Assembly: GCA_016934955.1 (NCBI GenBank)
Contig: JAFGRY010000034.1
Coordinates: forward strand, 1 to 63,558
Reading direction: 5' to 3'
DNA from: a bacterium
Lineage (GTDB): Bacteria > Zhuqueibacterota > QNDG01 > JAGLOF01
DNA length: 63,558 nucleotides
Each line of letters begins with the position of its first letter. Positions within the stretch are counted from its first letter, which is position 1. Under the pieces are notes generated by a model. That model ran no database searches, was not told where the DNA came from, and saw nothing but the letters and a program-made list of their open reading frames with translations. Positions 46,227 to 56,622 of this stretch are shown here, piece after piece. A program made the position numbers and the translations under genes.

Positions 46227-47015
46227 TCAGGCGTTTAATTCTCTTCTCGGCTGCATGCGGCGCAGCCAGACGAATGCCGCGCCCGCGACGCCCGCTCCCG
46301 CTATGATCAGGAGCGGTGACACATGGCCTGTTTCCGTATACCAGATAGCCGACATAGTCCCTGCATTCGAGACCAGCAGGCCCGCGAGGTTGAACACGCC
46401 GTGGGCGGCAGCGGCCGGCCAGATGCTGTCCGTGAACATGGCGATGAATCCCAGCGCTACGCCCATGAGCACAATCTGAATGAACCACCAGGGATTCAGA
46501 TGCAGCAGTGCGAACAGCAGCGCCGATATATAAACGGCGCGGTCCCGGTACCCCGACCGTTCCAGCGATGTTTGAATAAAACCGCGGAACAGCATCTCCT
46601 CGGCCAGCGCGGCCGCGGGTACGGCAGCGAGAAACAGCACCACCGCCTCCGCGGGATTGTCCCAGATCAGCGCCCGGGCGAGCGCATCGGCGATGTCCGG
46701 CGGCATCGGGAACAGTGACGCGATCAGGATGGTGCCTTCGTCAAACACGGGCTTCATGCCGGCGCCGATCACGGCCGCCGCGGCCAGTCCGGGGAATCCG
46801 GGCTTCCGGAATCTGAACAGCCTGCCGAAGCTGCGGGACGTGACCGCCGCGAACATCATCGCCGGCACCGCCACCATCATTTCCAGCAGGAGCAGTACAA
46901 CGGCTTCGGGACGGTTACCGATACCCGCGCCCGCTCCGATGAACAGCAGCATGGTCACCGCGGTGACGCCGAATACCTGCTCCCTGGTCGGCGGCCCGGT
47001 GCGCCGGTCACTCAT
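46227..47015 (-). CDS. CPBP-family intramembrane protease
   Basis: 262 residues, about seven hydrophobic helices. The CAAX-protease/bacteriocin-processing signature is present: AEEMLFRGFIQTSLER, then FALLHLNPWW and AHGVFNLAG. It likely cleaves or handles a membrane peptide; the substrate is unknown. Its start overlaps the hisS stop by 8 bp. Confidence 0.88.
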   Translation of the reverse strand: MSDRRTGPPTREQVFGVTAVTMLLFIGAGAGIGNRPEAVVLLLLEMMVAVPAMMFAAVTSRSFGRLFRFRKPGFPGLAAAAVIGAGMKPVFDEGTILIASLFPMPPDIADALARALIWDNPAEAVVLFLAAVPAAALAEEMLFRGFIQTSLERSGYRDRAVYISALLFALLHLNPWWFIQIVLMGVALGFIAMFTDSIWPAAAAHGVFNLAGLLVSNAGTMSAIWYTETGHVSPLLIIAGAGVAGAAFVWLRRMQPRRELNA

Positions 47016-48282
47016 GCAGTCTGGCGCGGATGAACCCGATCAGCGAGTCCCGGGCGATGGTCTCCTGCCCTTCGGCGTCCATATATTTCACGGTGACGGT
47101 GCCGTCGGCCAGCTCCCGCTCTCCGATGATGACAACATATTCCGCGTTTCGCTTGTTGGCTTCCCGCATCTGGGCCTTCATGCTGCGGCCGCCGAACGCC
47201 ATCATCGCATCCACTCCCGCCGCCCGCAGCTCGGCGAGCAGGGAGACGACCTGCTCCCCAGCCTGCGGCACCTGCATGACAAGGAAAACCGCCGGATGCG
47301 GAGGCGCCGGGGGGGCACCATCCTGAGACTGCATGGTGAGAACGATCCGTTCGATGCCGGAGGCAAATCCCACCGCCGGGGTGGGAACGCCGCCCACGGC
47401 CTCGGCCAGTCCATCGTACCGGCCGCCGCCGCACACCGCGTTCTGGGCGCCGATACCCTCGGCCCACACCTCAAATACCGTTTTTGTATAGTAATCGAGC
47501 CCGCGAACCAGACGGTGGTTTATCACATAGGGCCTGCCTGCATTGTCGAGATAGGTTCTCAGCCGCGCGAAATGATCGCGGCACTCGTCGCAGAGCACTC
47601 CCGATATCCGGGGCGCCGACTCGATCACCGGCTGACATGCAGGGACCTTGCAGTCAAGCAGCCGCAGGGGATTGACATCGAGGCGCTTGCGGCAGTCTTC
47701 ACAGATGTCATCTTTCCTGCCGGCGTAATAGGCCGTCAGCTGCTTGAGAAAACCGGGCCTGCACTCGGGGCAGCCGATACTGTTGATCTGAAAATTGAGA
47801 TTGCGGAATCCCAGGTCGCTGTACAGATGGTAGGCGACCGACATGATCTCGAAATCGAGTGCGGGATCGATCTCCCCCAGCGCTTCCACATTGAATTGCG
47901 TGTGCTGGCGGTACCGCCCGGCCTGGGGACGTTCATACCGGAACACGGGACCGAGGGACCACACCTTGAACGGCCTGGGACGCTGGGCGAGTCCGTGTTC
48001 GATATAGGCCCGCATCACTCCTGCGGTGAATTCCGGCCTCAGGGTAAACGACTTCTCGCTCCGGTCCAGGAATGTGTACATCTCCTTCTCGACAATATCC
48101 GTACCCTCACCCACACCCCGCCGATAGAGCGCCGTCTCTTCAAAAACAGGCAGATCGAGACGCTCATAGCCATAGAGCCTGACGATCTTCCGGATTGTCT
48201 CTTCAACCCGGTGCCAGTAGGGCTGCTCCTCGGGCAGCACATCCCTGATTCCCTTCGGTGACTGAAACGATGACCGTGCCAT
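47008..48282 (-). CDS. hisS: Histidyl-tRNA synthetase
   Basis: 424 residues, full length. Class II core with GIRDVLPEE, the His-specific LVRGLDYYTKTVFEVW and CGGGRYDGLAE, and a C-terminal anticodon-binding domain. Inserted between motifs 2 and 3 is a Cys-rich segment (GCPECR, CEDCRKRLDVNPLRLLDCK, LCDECRDHF), shared with a subgroup of bacterial enzymes and possibly zinc-binding. Start follows AAGGTAGAGG. Confidence 0.97.
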   Translation of the reverse strand: MARSSFQSPKGIRDVLPEEQPYWHRVEETIRKIVRLYGYERLDLPVFEETALYRRGVGEGTDIVEKEMYTFLDRSEKSFTLRPEFTAGVMRAYIEHGLAQRPRPFKVWSLGPVFRYERPQAGRYRQHTQFNVEALGEIDPALDFEIMSVAYHLYSDLGFRNLNFQINSIGCPECRPGFLKQLTAYYAGRKDDICEDCRKRLDVNPLRLLDCKVPACQPVIESAPRISGVLCDECRDHFARLRTYLDNAGRPYVINHRLVRGLDYYTKTVFEVWAEGIGAQNAVCGGGRYDGLAEAVGGVPTPAVGFASGIERIVLTMQSQDGAPPAPPHPAVFLVMQVPQAGEQVVSLLAELRAAGVDAMMAFGGRSMKAQMREANKRNAEYVVIIGERELADGTVTVKYMDAEGQETIARDSLIGFIRARLHE

Positions 48283-48301
48283 CCTCTACCTTCTTTTTAC
48301 A

Positions 48302-48556
48302 TTAATCGTGCCGGGTGATCATCTCCCGCTGGATACGCAAACAATGCTCATACCGGTTTTCAGGTACGTAAAGCCTCAAATCCGCGTTGGGCAGTACCGT
48401 CCCCGAAATACCGAATGCGCCTTCCATTCCTTCAGAGCTGATGTAGCAGGTGATCCCTTCCTCTTCCAGGGCGCCTTTCAGCATTTCCGCGTATATCCCT
48501 CCCGGAAAGGGGGGGAGCGGAACAAATTTCATCTCTTTGTTTTTACCGTTAGCCAT
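48302..48556 (-). CDS. Small DUF2007-like protein
   Basis: 84 residues from the ATG at 48556 (AGGAG five bases upstream). Short alpha/beta protein: FPGGIYAEMLKGALEEEGI, then a hydrophobic stretch and LRLYVPENRYEHCLRI, matching the putative signal-transducing DUF2007 pattern. Function unknown. Located 19 bp upstream of hisS on the same strand. Confidence 0.72.
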   Translation of the reverse strand: MANGKNKEMKFVPLPPFPGGIYAEMLKGALEEEGITCYISSEGMEGAFGISGTVLPNADLRLYVPENRYEHCLRIQREMITRHD

Positions 48557-48725
48557 GAATACTCCTGTTCCGGGGTCGAACACATAAATTTATGAAAAAA
48601 TCAACACGATGCAACCCATTTTTTCCGGCGCTGCATCAGGAGCAGGCCGGGACGGCGGAAACCGTCCGGGCGGGAAGCGAAATATTCCATTTCATTTTAT
48701 CCCATTTTTTTTTACATTACGCTTC

Positions 48726-49568
48726 ATGGTTTCGAAACCCCAGACATCGGATGCCCGCTCTCTGCGGGAGGTGATCCGGTTTTACCTTATCGACTGTGAA
48801 ACCGTTCCCGGCAAACTCATCGACATCGCCATCATCTTCCTCAACCTGGTGGTGGTCTCCCTGTTCATTCTCTCAACCTACGACATCGACAGCGCCGCCC
48901 TCAGACTGATGGAAAAAATCATCGTGATCATTTTCATCGTCGAGTACGGTGCCAGGCTCTACGGCTCGGAAAACAGAATCGCCTATATATTCAGCCCCTA
49001 CGCCGTTATCGATTGTATCTCCATTCTCCCCACACTTCTGGAACCGTTCATTCCGCATGAACAGCTCGGCGTACTGGTGCTCCTGCGGGCCTTCAGAGTG
49101 TTCCGGATATTCCGCTTCATCCGCTTTTTCGAAACGACCGATTTTTTCTTCGGCCGCATCTCCACCGGCATGCTGCGTGTTCTGAGACTGGTATGCACCA
49201 TCTTCATGATATTTTTCATCGCATCCGGCCTCTTCTACATTTTTGAAAGCGGTTCGGAAACGGGCATGATCAGCAATTTCGGTGACGCCTTCTATTTTTC
49301 CGTCGTCACCCTCACCACCGTGGGCTTCGGTGATATCGTGCCCGTCAGCGGCGCCGGCAAAGCCGTAACCGTCGTCTGCATTCTTGCCGGGATCTTCGCG
49401 ATTCCCTGGCAGGTTGGAAAGATCATCAGGGAATGGCTCTACATATCCCAGAAATCGCCTGTTGTCTGCACTACCTGCGGCCTTAAATATCATGACCGTG
49501 ACGCGGTGCACTGCAAGGCCTGCGGAGCGCTCATCTATCAGGAATTCGAGGACAGGAGCAGGTCGTGA
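48726..49568 (+). CDS. Voltage-gated potassium channel with C-terminal zinc ribbon
   Basis: 280 residues from the ATG at 48726; no good ribosome site is seen, and a frame open from 48609 is possible but low in coding character. Six membrane helices: the fourth carries arginines every third residue (RAFRVFRIFRFIRFF), the voltage sensor, and the pore loop has the filter TLTTVGFGD. The cytoplasmic tail ends in two Cys pairs, CTTCG and CKACG, spaced as a zinc ribbon, instead of the usual RCK or cyclic-nucleotide domain. Likely a tetrameric K+ channel; metal gating is speculation. Confidence 0.9.
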   Translation: MVSKPQTSDARSLREVIRFYLIDCETVPGKLIDIAIIFLNLVVVSLFILSTYDIDSAALRLMEKIIVIIFIVEYGARLYGSENRIAYIFSPYAVIDCISILPTLLEPFIPHEQLGVLVLLRAFRVFRIFRFIRFFETTDFFFGRISTGMLRVLRLVCTIFMIFFIASGLFYIFESGSETGMISNFGDAFYFSVVTLTTVGFGDIVPVSGAGKAVTVVCILAGIFAIPWQVGKIIREWLYISQKSPVVCTTCGLKYHDRDAVHCKACGALIYQEFEDRSRS

Positions 49569-49629
49569 CGGTTCGTCCGATTGATACAACTCTGAATATA
49601 CGGATATGCGACACCCGGGGATCAGCACT

Positions 49630-52554
49630 ATGAAAAAACCGCGTCTGATCATCGTTGAAGACGAGTTGATCATTGCCCATGAGATACAGATGAGCCTCAC
49701 CCGGCTCGGATACGAAGTGCCGTCTATTGCCATGTCCGGGGAGGAGGCGCTGGAACAGGTACGGGAAATCGAACCGGACCTGGTGCTCATGGACATCAAG
49801 CTGAAAGGCTCGATGTCGGGAATCGAAGCCGCGGCGCTGATTCACGAACGGCACCACATTCCCGTGATTTATGTGACCGCCAATGCGGATGAAGCGACGG
49901 TCAGCAGGGCCCGCACCACCGAACCGTACGGGTTCATCTACAAACCGATTCAATATGACGTGCTGAGAGCGGTTATCGAGACGGCGCTCTACAAGCATAA
50001 AATGGAGCTGACGCTGATCGAGCGGGAGGCATGGCTGAACGCGGCGCTGACCTCCATCGGTGACGCGGTCATTGCCACGAACACAGCCGGTTCGGTTACA
50101 TTTATGAACCCGGTGGCGGAACGGATCACCGAATGGACGCTAAAGGAGGCCGAGGGCCGGCCCCTTGAGGAGATCGTAACGCTCATCAGCGGCACCGGGG
50201 GAAAACCGCTGGCCGGTCCGGTGGCGGCGGTGATCAGGGATGGCGTGAACAGGGGCATGTCGCCGGACACCGTTCTCGTTTCACGCTCGGGCAGGCGGAT
50301 TCCCATTGCGGACAGCGCCGCCCCGATCCGGGATGCCCTTGGACGGATGATCGGCGTCATCGTCGTATTCCGCGACATTTCGGAGCACCGGGAATCGGAG
50401 GTCGAACTGCTGGAAGGCAGCGAACGGCTGGCGTCTCTGCTGGACGCCGCGCCGGCGGGATATTTCCTCCTCGACATGGAGGGGCGGATCAAACGGGTGA
50501 ACCGGGTGTGGCTCGACATGTTCGATCACTCCCGTGAGGAGGATGTCCGGGGAAAGCATTTTCTCGAAGTCATGCAGTTCGAGGACACCGAAGAGGGAGA
50601 GACGTTCTTCCGGGAGATTCTTGCCGGCAGGGAAGAGCGCCGGACCGGGGAATTCAGCAGACGCTACGCGGACGGTCGCGAGGGGTTCCATTCGCTCTCC
50701 ATCAGCCCGGTGCGCCATCAGGGGGAACTGATCGGCGTCGAAGGATTCGCCGCGGACGACACCGATCGCAGGAGCGCCGGCCAGGCGCTGGCCCGGTGTG
50801 AGAAACAGCTTACTCGGCTGTTTGACCATGCCCCCGACGCCTGCTGGTTTCACGATCGCTCCGGCACCGTCATCGATGCCAACTCCAGAGCCGCGGCACT
50901 CTTCGGGTGTACGGTGAAGGATCTGTCCGGGAAAGCGGTGACCGGCCTGCTCCGGTTTTCCGGCCCGGACACCGCGGACGCCTGCCTGCACCCCGCTGAA
51001 GCAGACGGGATAACCGGTCCCGTTGAAACGGTAGTCATCCGGCCGGACGGTGAGGAGATCCCCGTGGAGCTCAGCACCTGTGCGGTTGTCCGGGACGGCA
51101 CAGAGGCCGTGTACTGCATCGCCCGTGACATCCGCCGGCGGAAAAAAAGCGAGGAAGCGCTGATCGAGGCCCAGGAGCTGTTCAGCAGGCTCATCGCCAC
51201 CGTACCCGACATGATCATTCGCACCACTATCGAGGGTGAGATCGAATTCGTCAGTGAGTACGGACTGGACATAAGCGGCTATAGCGCCAGGGATCTGGTC
51301 GGCAAAAACATGTTCACCTTTATCGTGCCGGAAGACAGGGAACGGGCCAGGGATACCACCGTCAGGATGTTCGAGGGCCGGCTTGGCCCCAGGGAATACC
51401 GGCTGATCCTCAAGAACGGCGCCTCACTGCCGTTTGAAGTCAACGGCGATCTGCTGCGGGATGAAGAAGGCAGGCCCTTCGGCATGGTCTATATCTGCCG
51501 GGACGTCAGCGAACGAAAACAGAGTCTGGCGGCGCTGCAGGCAAGTGAAAAAAAATACCGGGACCTGTTTGAAAACTCTCAGGAAGCCTTTCTCATACTG
51601 GAAGACGGACGATTCACCGACTGTAATCAGGCGACGGTGGATATGCTGGGGCTCTCATCCAAGGATCAGGTGATCAATGCCCGGCCGTCGGATCTTTCTC
51701 CCGTTAAACAGTCCGACGGCAGAAAATCAAAAGAAAAGGCGATCGAGATGATCCAGATCGCACTCGAAAAGGGCAGTCACCGCTTCGAATGGGATCACCA
51801 GCGGCCGAACGGCGACATTTTTCCGGTGGAGGTGCTGCTCACCCGGATCACCAAGGAGGACGGAAGCAAGATCATCCATACCGCCTGGCGCGATATTACC
51901 GAGCAGAAGAAGGTGAAGCAGCTCATCGAACGGGAACTTCAGGAAAAGAAAGTACTGCTGCGGGAAATTCATCACCGCGTTAAAAACAATCTCAACGTCA
52001 TTATCAGCCTGCTGGGTCTGCAGTCCCGGCGCATCACCTCCAGGGAAGACGCGGTCGATGCGTTCCAGGAGAGCTGTGACCGCATCTTCAGCATGGCGCT
52101 GGTGCATGAATATCTCTACAAGTCGGAAAATTTCTCCCAGATCGACATAAAGCCCTATATCGAGTCTATCTCGGAACAGCTCAGCCGCACCCATCCGATG
52201 GGCCGCAATATCAGATTCACGAGCCGGATCGACAATATCTACCTCAACGTGACGACGGCCGTCCCCTGCGGGCTGATACTCAATGAGCTGATCACCAATG
52301 CCTATAAATACGCATTCGAGGGGCGTGTGCAAGGGGCACTGGATGTATCATTTTCCCGTGACAGGGATACTGTCTGCGTCCTCACGGTCCGCGATGACGG
52401 CGTCGGACTGCCGGAATCCATCGATATCGATTCGGTACAGACGCTTGGGCTGCGGCTGGTCAAGATACTCACGGGCCAGCTCAGCGGCGATCTGACCATC
52501 TCACGGAAAGAGGGGACAACGTTTACCATCCGTTTCAAGGCGGATCAGGAATAG
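49630..52554 (+). CDS. Receiver-PAS5-histidine kinase (HisKA_2 type)
   Basis: 974 residues, soluble. N-terminal CheY-like receiver with Asp55 (LVLMDIKLKG) and FIYKPI; then about five PAS domains ending in typical R-D-I-S/T-E motifs (VVFRDISEHR, VYCIARDIRR, VYICRDVSERK, AWRDITEQKK); then a HisKA_2 kinase with LREIHHRVKNNLNVIISLLG (His near 780) and an HATPase (LILNELITNAYKYAF, DDGVGLP). The receiver at the front suggests it receives phosphate from another kinase and passes it on. No dedicated partner is next to it. Start at 49630, 61 bp after the channel gene; weak ribosome site. Confidence 0.9.
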   Translation: MKKPRLIIVEDELIIAHEIQMSLTRLGYEVPSIAMSGEEALEQVREIEPDLVLMDIKLKGSMSGIEAAALIHERHHIPVIYVTANADEATVSRARTTEPYGFIYKPIQYDVLRAVIETALYKHKMELTLIEREAWLNAALTSIGDAVIATNTAGSVTFMNPVAERITEWTLKEAEGRPLEEIVTLISGTGGKPLAGPVAAVIRDGVNRGMSPDTVLVSRSGRRIPIADSAAPIRDALGRMIGVIVVFRDISEHRESEVELLEGSERLASLLDAAPAGYFLLDMEGRIKRVNRVWLDMFDHSREEDVRGKHFLEVMQFEDTEEGETFFREILAGREERRTGEFSRRYADGREGFHSLSISPVRHQGELIGVEGFAADDTDRRSAGQALARCEKQLTRLFDHAPDACWFHDRSGTVIDANSRAAALFGCTVKDLSGKAVTGLLRFSGPDTADACLHPAEADGITGPVETVVIRPDGEEIPVELSTCAVVRDGTEAVYCIARDIRRRKKSEEALIEAQELFSRLIATVPDMIIRTTIEGEIEFVSEYGLDISGYSARDLVGKNMFTFIVPEDRERARDTTVRMFEGRLGPREYRLILKNGASLPFEVNGDLLRDEEGRPFGMVYICRDVSERKQSLAALQASEKKYRDLFENSQEAFLILEDGRFTDCNQATVDMLGLSSKDQVINARPSDLSPVKQSDGRKSKEKAIEMIQIALEKGSHRFEWDHQRPNGDIFPVEVLLTRITKEDGSKIIHTAWRDITEQKKVKQLIERELQEKKVLLREIHHRVKNNLNVIISLLGLQSRRITSREDAVDAFQESCDRIFSMALVHEYLYKSENFSQIDIKPYIESISEQLSRTHPMGRNIRFTSRIDNIYLNVTTAVPCGLILNELITNAYKYAFEGRVQGALDVSFSRDRDTVCVLTVRDDGVGLPESIDIDSVQTLGLRLVKILTGQLSGDLTISRKEGTTFTIRFKADQE

Positions 52555-52643
52555 CGGGCGGCCCGGGGGATGACGACCGACATACCCGCCGGCCGGTTTT
52601 CATCAGCAGACGCCGCGGGGGCACTCACCGCAGAAGAACGAGG

Positions 52644-53222
52644 ATGCGAGCCGATTCAGTGAAACCTACAGCCGTGACATCGTATGCCGCCGTGATGCGC
52701 TGCCTGCTGCCTCCCCTGCTAATACTCGCCCTCCTGCAGCAGACGGGCATGACGCTTCTGCTTTCGGGAATGCAGCAGGCGCACAAGCGGGCCATGAAAA
52801 AACGAATCTCCGTCTCCATGACCTCCCGGGGACTCTACCTGCTGAAAATCCCCCTGTCGATCGAACATGATCCCGGCGAAACGTTCGTCCGAACCGAAGC
52901 CTGGGAATTCCGCTACTGCGGCCGCATGTACGATATCGTCAGGCAGGAAACCCATGCCGATACCACCTGGTATTACTGTGTCTTCGACAAGCAGGAAACC
53001 GAACTTGCGGCGCGACTCACCCGGCATCTGCAGCACGCCGCGGAACGGAAGGCGGCCGCCGTGATTCGCAGCTCTTCCCCGCCTGCCCCCGGCCCCCTCT
53101 TCTGTGCCGCCCGGTGTCCCGATCTCCCCGCGCGCAGACAGCCGGGACAGGTCACGCCGGAACGCACCACTCCCGGGCCCCTCTGGCAGCGATCGCCGGA
53201 TACTCCGCCTCCTCAAGTCTGA
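52644..53222 (+). CDS. Small membrane protein preceding a TonB-dependent receptor
   Basis: 192 residues. An N-terminal hydrophobic helix (LLPPLLILALLQQTGMTLLL), then WEFRYCGRMYDIVRQETHAD and TTWYYCVFDKQETELAA, and a Pro/Arg-rich tail. Small proteins with a central EFRY-x-G-x-MYDIVR pattern and a DKQE motif are found beside metal-related TonB receptors in Bacteroidota; that resemblance is from memory and needs a search. It ends 101 bp before the receptor gene. Function unknown. Confidence 0.65.
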   Translation: MRADSVKPTAVTSYAAVMRCLLPPLLILALLQQTGMTLLLSGMQQAHKRAMKKRISVSMTSRGLYLLKIPLSIEHDPGETFVRTEAWEFRYCGRMYDIVRQETHADTTWYYCVFDKQETELAARLTRHLQHAAERKAAAVIRSSSPPAPGPLFCAARCPDLPARRQPGQVTPERTTPGPLWQRSPDTPPPQV

Positions 53223-53234
53223 GCAGCTCACCCC

Positions 53235-53258
53235 GTACAGCACTCACACTCCCTGTAC
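53235..53258. promoter_or_regulatory. Dyad upstream of the TonB-receptor gene
   Basis: GTACAG (53235-53240), 12 bases, CTGTAC (53253-53258), a perfect 6-bp inverted repeat with a 24-bp total span, 65 bp before the receptor start. NikR operators in other phyla are inverted repeats with similar spans but different arms. A NikR gene lies 2.1 kb downstream of the receptor gene. Link to NikR is a guess. Confidence 0.3.
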
Positions 53259-53323
53259 CGGCGCGGGCGGCGCGGGCTTCGGCCCCGCATCCCTCGCAGC
53301 CGTAACCCAGACATGAGGAACCC

Positions 53324-55738
53324 ATGAACCGCACACTACTGTTCACCATTGTGCTCGCGGCGGTCTCCGTCGTTCAGGCACAAATAATCACCGTAAAAGA
53401 CGCGGAAAGTCATCAGCCGCTGCGGCAGGTAAGCATCTATACACGCCGGCCGCTCATATTCAGAGAGACGGACTCGTCCGGAACCGTTGACATCACGCCC
53501 TTCCAGGGTCAGAAAGCGATACACATCGAGCTCATCGGGTATGAGCCGCAGCTGCTCGGCTTCGCCGACCTCGCCCGTTCGGAATACCTCGTTCTGCTGA
53601 AGCCGCAGCCGCTGCTCATGGAACCGGTCGTTGTGTCCGCGTCCCGCTGGCAGCAGCAGCAGCGTCAGGTGCCGAACAGGATATCCGTTGTCACCGCTCC
53701 CCAGCGCCGGTTCTACGCGCCCCAGACGGCCGCCGATCTGCTTGAATACAGCGGCGACGTCTTCATCCAGAAAAGCCAGCTCGGCGGCGGCAGTCCGATA
53801 ATCCGCGGGTTTTCCGCGAACCGCATTCTGATCAGTGTGGACGGCGTCCGCATGAACACCGCTATTTTCAGAAGCGGCAACCTTCAGAACGTGATCGCGC
53901 TCGATCCGTTCGCCACCGAGCACACTGAAATACTCTTCGGCCCCGGATCGGCGCTCTACGGCAGCGACGCTATCGGCGGCGTTCTGAATTTCAGCACGCT
54001 TGCCGCCGAGCTGTCGGGAGAGGGCGGACCGCGGATCAGGGGTGAATCCGCCCTTCGAATCAGCACCGCCAACAGTGAGCGCACCGGGCACGCCGATATC
54101 CGCATCGGCCTGAGGAAGTGGGCCCTCGTCTCCAGCATCTCCTACACCGGTTTCGGAGACCAGCTGATGGGAACGGACGGCCCCCGGGAGTACCTGCTTC
54201 CGGCTTACGCCGATCGCGTCAACGGGACCGATGTCCGCGTGGAAAACGGCAACCCCAGGATGCAGCGTCCCAGCGGGTACAGCCAGCTCAACGCCCTGCA
54301 GAAAATCCGGTTCAGCCCCGATCCCGCCTGGGAAGTCATCTGGGCAAGCCACCTGTCCGAATCGTCGGATATTCCCCGCTATGACCGGCTTATCGAAACG
54401 ACCGGCGACGGCACACCCAAATACGCGCGCTGGTATTACGGTCCCCAGGTGTGGCACATGCACGCCCTTACCGTTCAGAACAGCAGGCCGACGCCGGTCG
54501 CGGACGAAATGAAACTGGTCACCGCCTGGCAGTTTTTCAAGGAAAGCCGGCATGACCGCAAATTCGGATCCGGGGGAATCAATCACCGTACTGAACAGAA
54601 CCGGGTGCTCTCGTTCAATCTCGATCTGAAAAAGCGCTCCGGCCGGCGGGGAACCTTCTACTACGGTATCGAAACAGTGCTCAATCGCGTCTCTTCCCGG
54701 GGTGTACAGGAAAACATCGGTACGGGAGAAAAAGAGGAGATCAGTCCGCGCTACCCGGACGGTTCCGTCTGGAATTCATATGGAGCCTACGGCAAATATG
54801 ATTACCGGATCTCCGAATCATTCACGGTTCAGTCAAGCCTGCGCTACACCCGCATATTCATTGAAGCGGCGTTCGATACGCTTCTTTTCCCCTACCCGCT
54901 CACCCGGGCGACGCTGAAGACAGGGGCGCTGACCGGCAGCCTGGGCTGTCTCTGGGATGCGGGCGGGAGCAATCAGCTGCGCGTCAATATCTCGTCGGGA
55001 TTCAGAGCGCCGAACATCGACGATCTGGGAAAAGTGTTCGATTCGGAGCCCGGATCGGTCGTCGTCCCCAACCCGGACCTGGGCCCGGAACAGGCCTGGA
55101 ACATCGACATCTCATGGCACACGGCAGTGGGCGGCCGGCTCACCTGCGACCTGACCGGGTACTACACGCATCTCACCGGCGCCATGGTCAGGCGCGACGC
55201 GGTCCTGAACGGGCAGGACAGCATTTATTACGACGGAACGCTCAGCAAGGTGCAGCACCTCACCAATGCAGCCGATGCGTTTGTCCGGGGGGTTCAGGCG
55301 GGTGTCACTCTCGACCTGCCCTGTTCCCTGCGGCTGACAACACAGGTCAGCTATCAGTACGGCCGGGAACAGGAAGAAGATTCCGACACCTATGTGCCGC
55401 TGCGGCACGCCGTGCCCTGGTTCGGGATCACCAGTCTCACCTGGCGCTCCGGACCGCTGCGGGCCGAATTCTATGCGCATTACAGCGGCGGGTTCAGGTA
55501 CGCTGAACTGCCGCCGTCCGAGCGGAGCAAGCCCCAGCTCTACGCCGTGGACGACAGCGGCAGGCCGTTTTCACCGGGCTGGTATACGCTGAACCTGAAA
55601 GCGCAGTACGATCTGAGCGACCGCTTCGCGCTGAACGCGGGCCTGGAGAACATTACCGGTCAGCGGTACCGGCCCTATTCATCGGGCATCGCGGCCCCGG
55701 GCCTGAACGGGATACTGATGCTCACCGCCCGCCTGTAA
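53324..55738 (+). CDS. TonB-dependent outer-membrane receptor
   Basis: 804 residues. Signal peptide, then a carboxypeptidase-like regulatory domain (about 20-100), a plug domain ([60 protein letters not shown]) and a long C-terminal beta-barrel ending LTARL. The plug is of the haem/siderophore/vitamin receptor type. Ligand unknown; thiamine-precursor genes and nikR follow, so a metal or metal complex is possible. The gene starts at ATG 53324 after a GC-rich spacer with a dyad at 53235-53258. Confidence 0.92.
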   Translation: MNRTLLFTIVLAAVSVVQAQIITVKDAESHQPLRQVSIYTRRPLIFRETDSSGTVDITPFQGQKAIHIELIGYEPQLLGFADLARSEYLVLLKPQPLLMEPVVVSASRWQQQQRQVPNRISVVTAPQRRFYAPQTAADLLEYSGDVFIQKSQLGGGSPIIRGFSANRILISVDGVRMNTAIFRSGNLQNVIALDPFATEHTEILFGPGSALYGSDAIGGVLNFSTLAAELSGEGGPRIRGESALRISTANSERTGHADIRIGLRKWALVSSISYTGFGDQLMGTDGPREYLLPAYADRVNGTDVRVENGNPRMQRPSGYSQLNALQKIRFSPDPAWEVIWASHLSESSDIPRYDRLIETTGDGTPKYARWYYGPQVWHMHALTVQNSRPTPVADEMKLVTAWQFFKESRHDRKFGSGGINHRTEQNRVLSFNLDLKKRSGRRGTFYYGIETVLNRVSSRGVQENIGTGEKEEISPRYPDGSVWNSYGAYGKYDYRISESFTVQSSLRYTRIFIEAAFDTLLFPYPLTRATLKTGALTGSLGCLWDAGGSNQLRVNISSGFRAPNIDDLGKVFDSEPGSVVVPNPDLGPEQAWNIDISWHTAVGGRLTCDLTGYYTHLTGAMVRRDAVLNGQDSIYYDGTLSKVQHLTNAADAFVRGVQAGVTLDLPCSLRLTTQVSYQYGREQEEDSDTYVPLRHAVPWFGITSLTWRSGPLRAEFYAHYSGGFRYAELPPSERSKPQLYAVDDSGRPFSPGWYTLNLKAQYDLSDRFALNAGLENITGQRYRPYSSGIAAPGLNGILMLTARL

Positions 55739-55854
55739 CACCGGGATCATCGGTCCGGGGGCTGAAACCAGTTCTTGCTTTTTTCGGCGATGTTTCCTAT
55801 TTTGCAGTCCTCAGACCGATACTCCCAGTCCCGCTTTTTGAAATGGAGAGAGCA

Positions 55855-56622
55855 ATGGAAGAAAAAATTACCGCTGCCATAACCGGCCGCTTCTTTGAAA
55901 AATTCACTGACAATCTCACGCTGGATGTCGCCATTGTCGGCGCCGGCCCCTCGGGCCTGGTGGCCGCGAAACTGCTGGCCGAAGCCGGCCGCAAAGTCGC
56001 CGTATTTGAACGCAAACTGGCTCCGGGCGGCGGCATCTGGGGCGGCGGTATGCTCTTTAACGAAGTAGTTGTCCAGGACGACACCCTCGATATTCTCGAC
56101 GGATTCGGGATCACGCACCGCCAGGCGGGTGATGGATTTCACACAGTGGATGCGGTGGAAATGGCCAGCGGTCTCATTTTCGGCGCCCGCAAAGCGGGTG
56201 CGGTCATATTCAACACGATAAGTGTGGAAGATATCGTGTTTCACGACGACAAGGTGTGCGGCGTGGTTATCCTCTGGACACCGGTGCAGCGTCTCGATAT
56301 GCATGTCGACCCCCTGGTGGTAGTCTCCAGCGCCGTGCTCGACGGCACCGGGCATCCCAGCGAAATAGCCGCCATCGCCTCCCGGAAAGCGGGAGTTCGT
56401 ATCGACACGCCCGACGGCACGATCATGGGTGAGCGGCCGATGTGGATGGAAAGCGGGGAAGTCACCACCGTGGAAAATACAAAAAAAATATATCCCGGTC
56501 TCTATGTCTCGGGAATGGCCGCGAATAATGTAAGCGGCGGATTCAGGATGGGACCGATCTTCGGCGGCATGCTCCTCAGCGGCAAAAAAGCGGCCGCTTT
56601 GATAGGAAAAGATCTGCCGTGA
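55855..56622 (+). CDS. thi4: Thi4-family thiazole synthase, archaeal (His, sulfide-dependent) type
   Basis: 255 residues from the ATG at 55855 (GGAG six bases upstream). Makes the ADP-thiazole precursor of thiamine from NAD, glycine and sulfide. FAD/NAD-fold [33 protein letters not shown], and [13 protein letters not shown]. Where fungal Thi4 has a sacrificial Cys, this protein has His in [10 protein letters not shown], as in catalytic archaeal Thi4, which uses free sulfide and a metal. It overlaps thiE by 4 bp. No TPP riboswitch is seen in the 116 bp before it. Confidence 0.92.
   Translation: MEEKITAAITGRFFEKFTDNLTLDVAIVGAGPSGLVAAKLLAEAGRKVAVFERKLAPGGGIWGGGMLFNEVVVQDDTLDILDGFGITHRQAGDGFHTVDAVEMASGLIFGARKAGAVIFNTISVEDIVFHDDKVCGVVILWTPVQRLDMHVDPLVVVSSAVLDGTGHPSEIAAIASRKAGVRIDTPDGTIMGERPMWMESGEVTTVENTKKIYPGLYVSGMAANNVSGGFRMGPIFGGMLLSGKKAAALIGKDLP

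Noticed and set aside
48609..48725. N-terminal extension of the potassium channel from ATG 48609
   Set aside because: The extra 39 residues have poor coding character and no family match; the next ATG begins just before the first helix region.
55739..55854. TPP riboswitch before thi4
   Set aside because: A GGGGGCTGAAACC stretch looks like the start of the motif, but the conserved CTGAGA and the CCTGATCTGG...CCAGCG part are absent.
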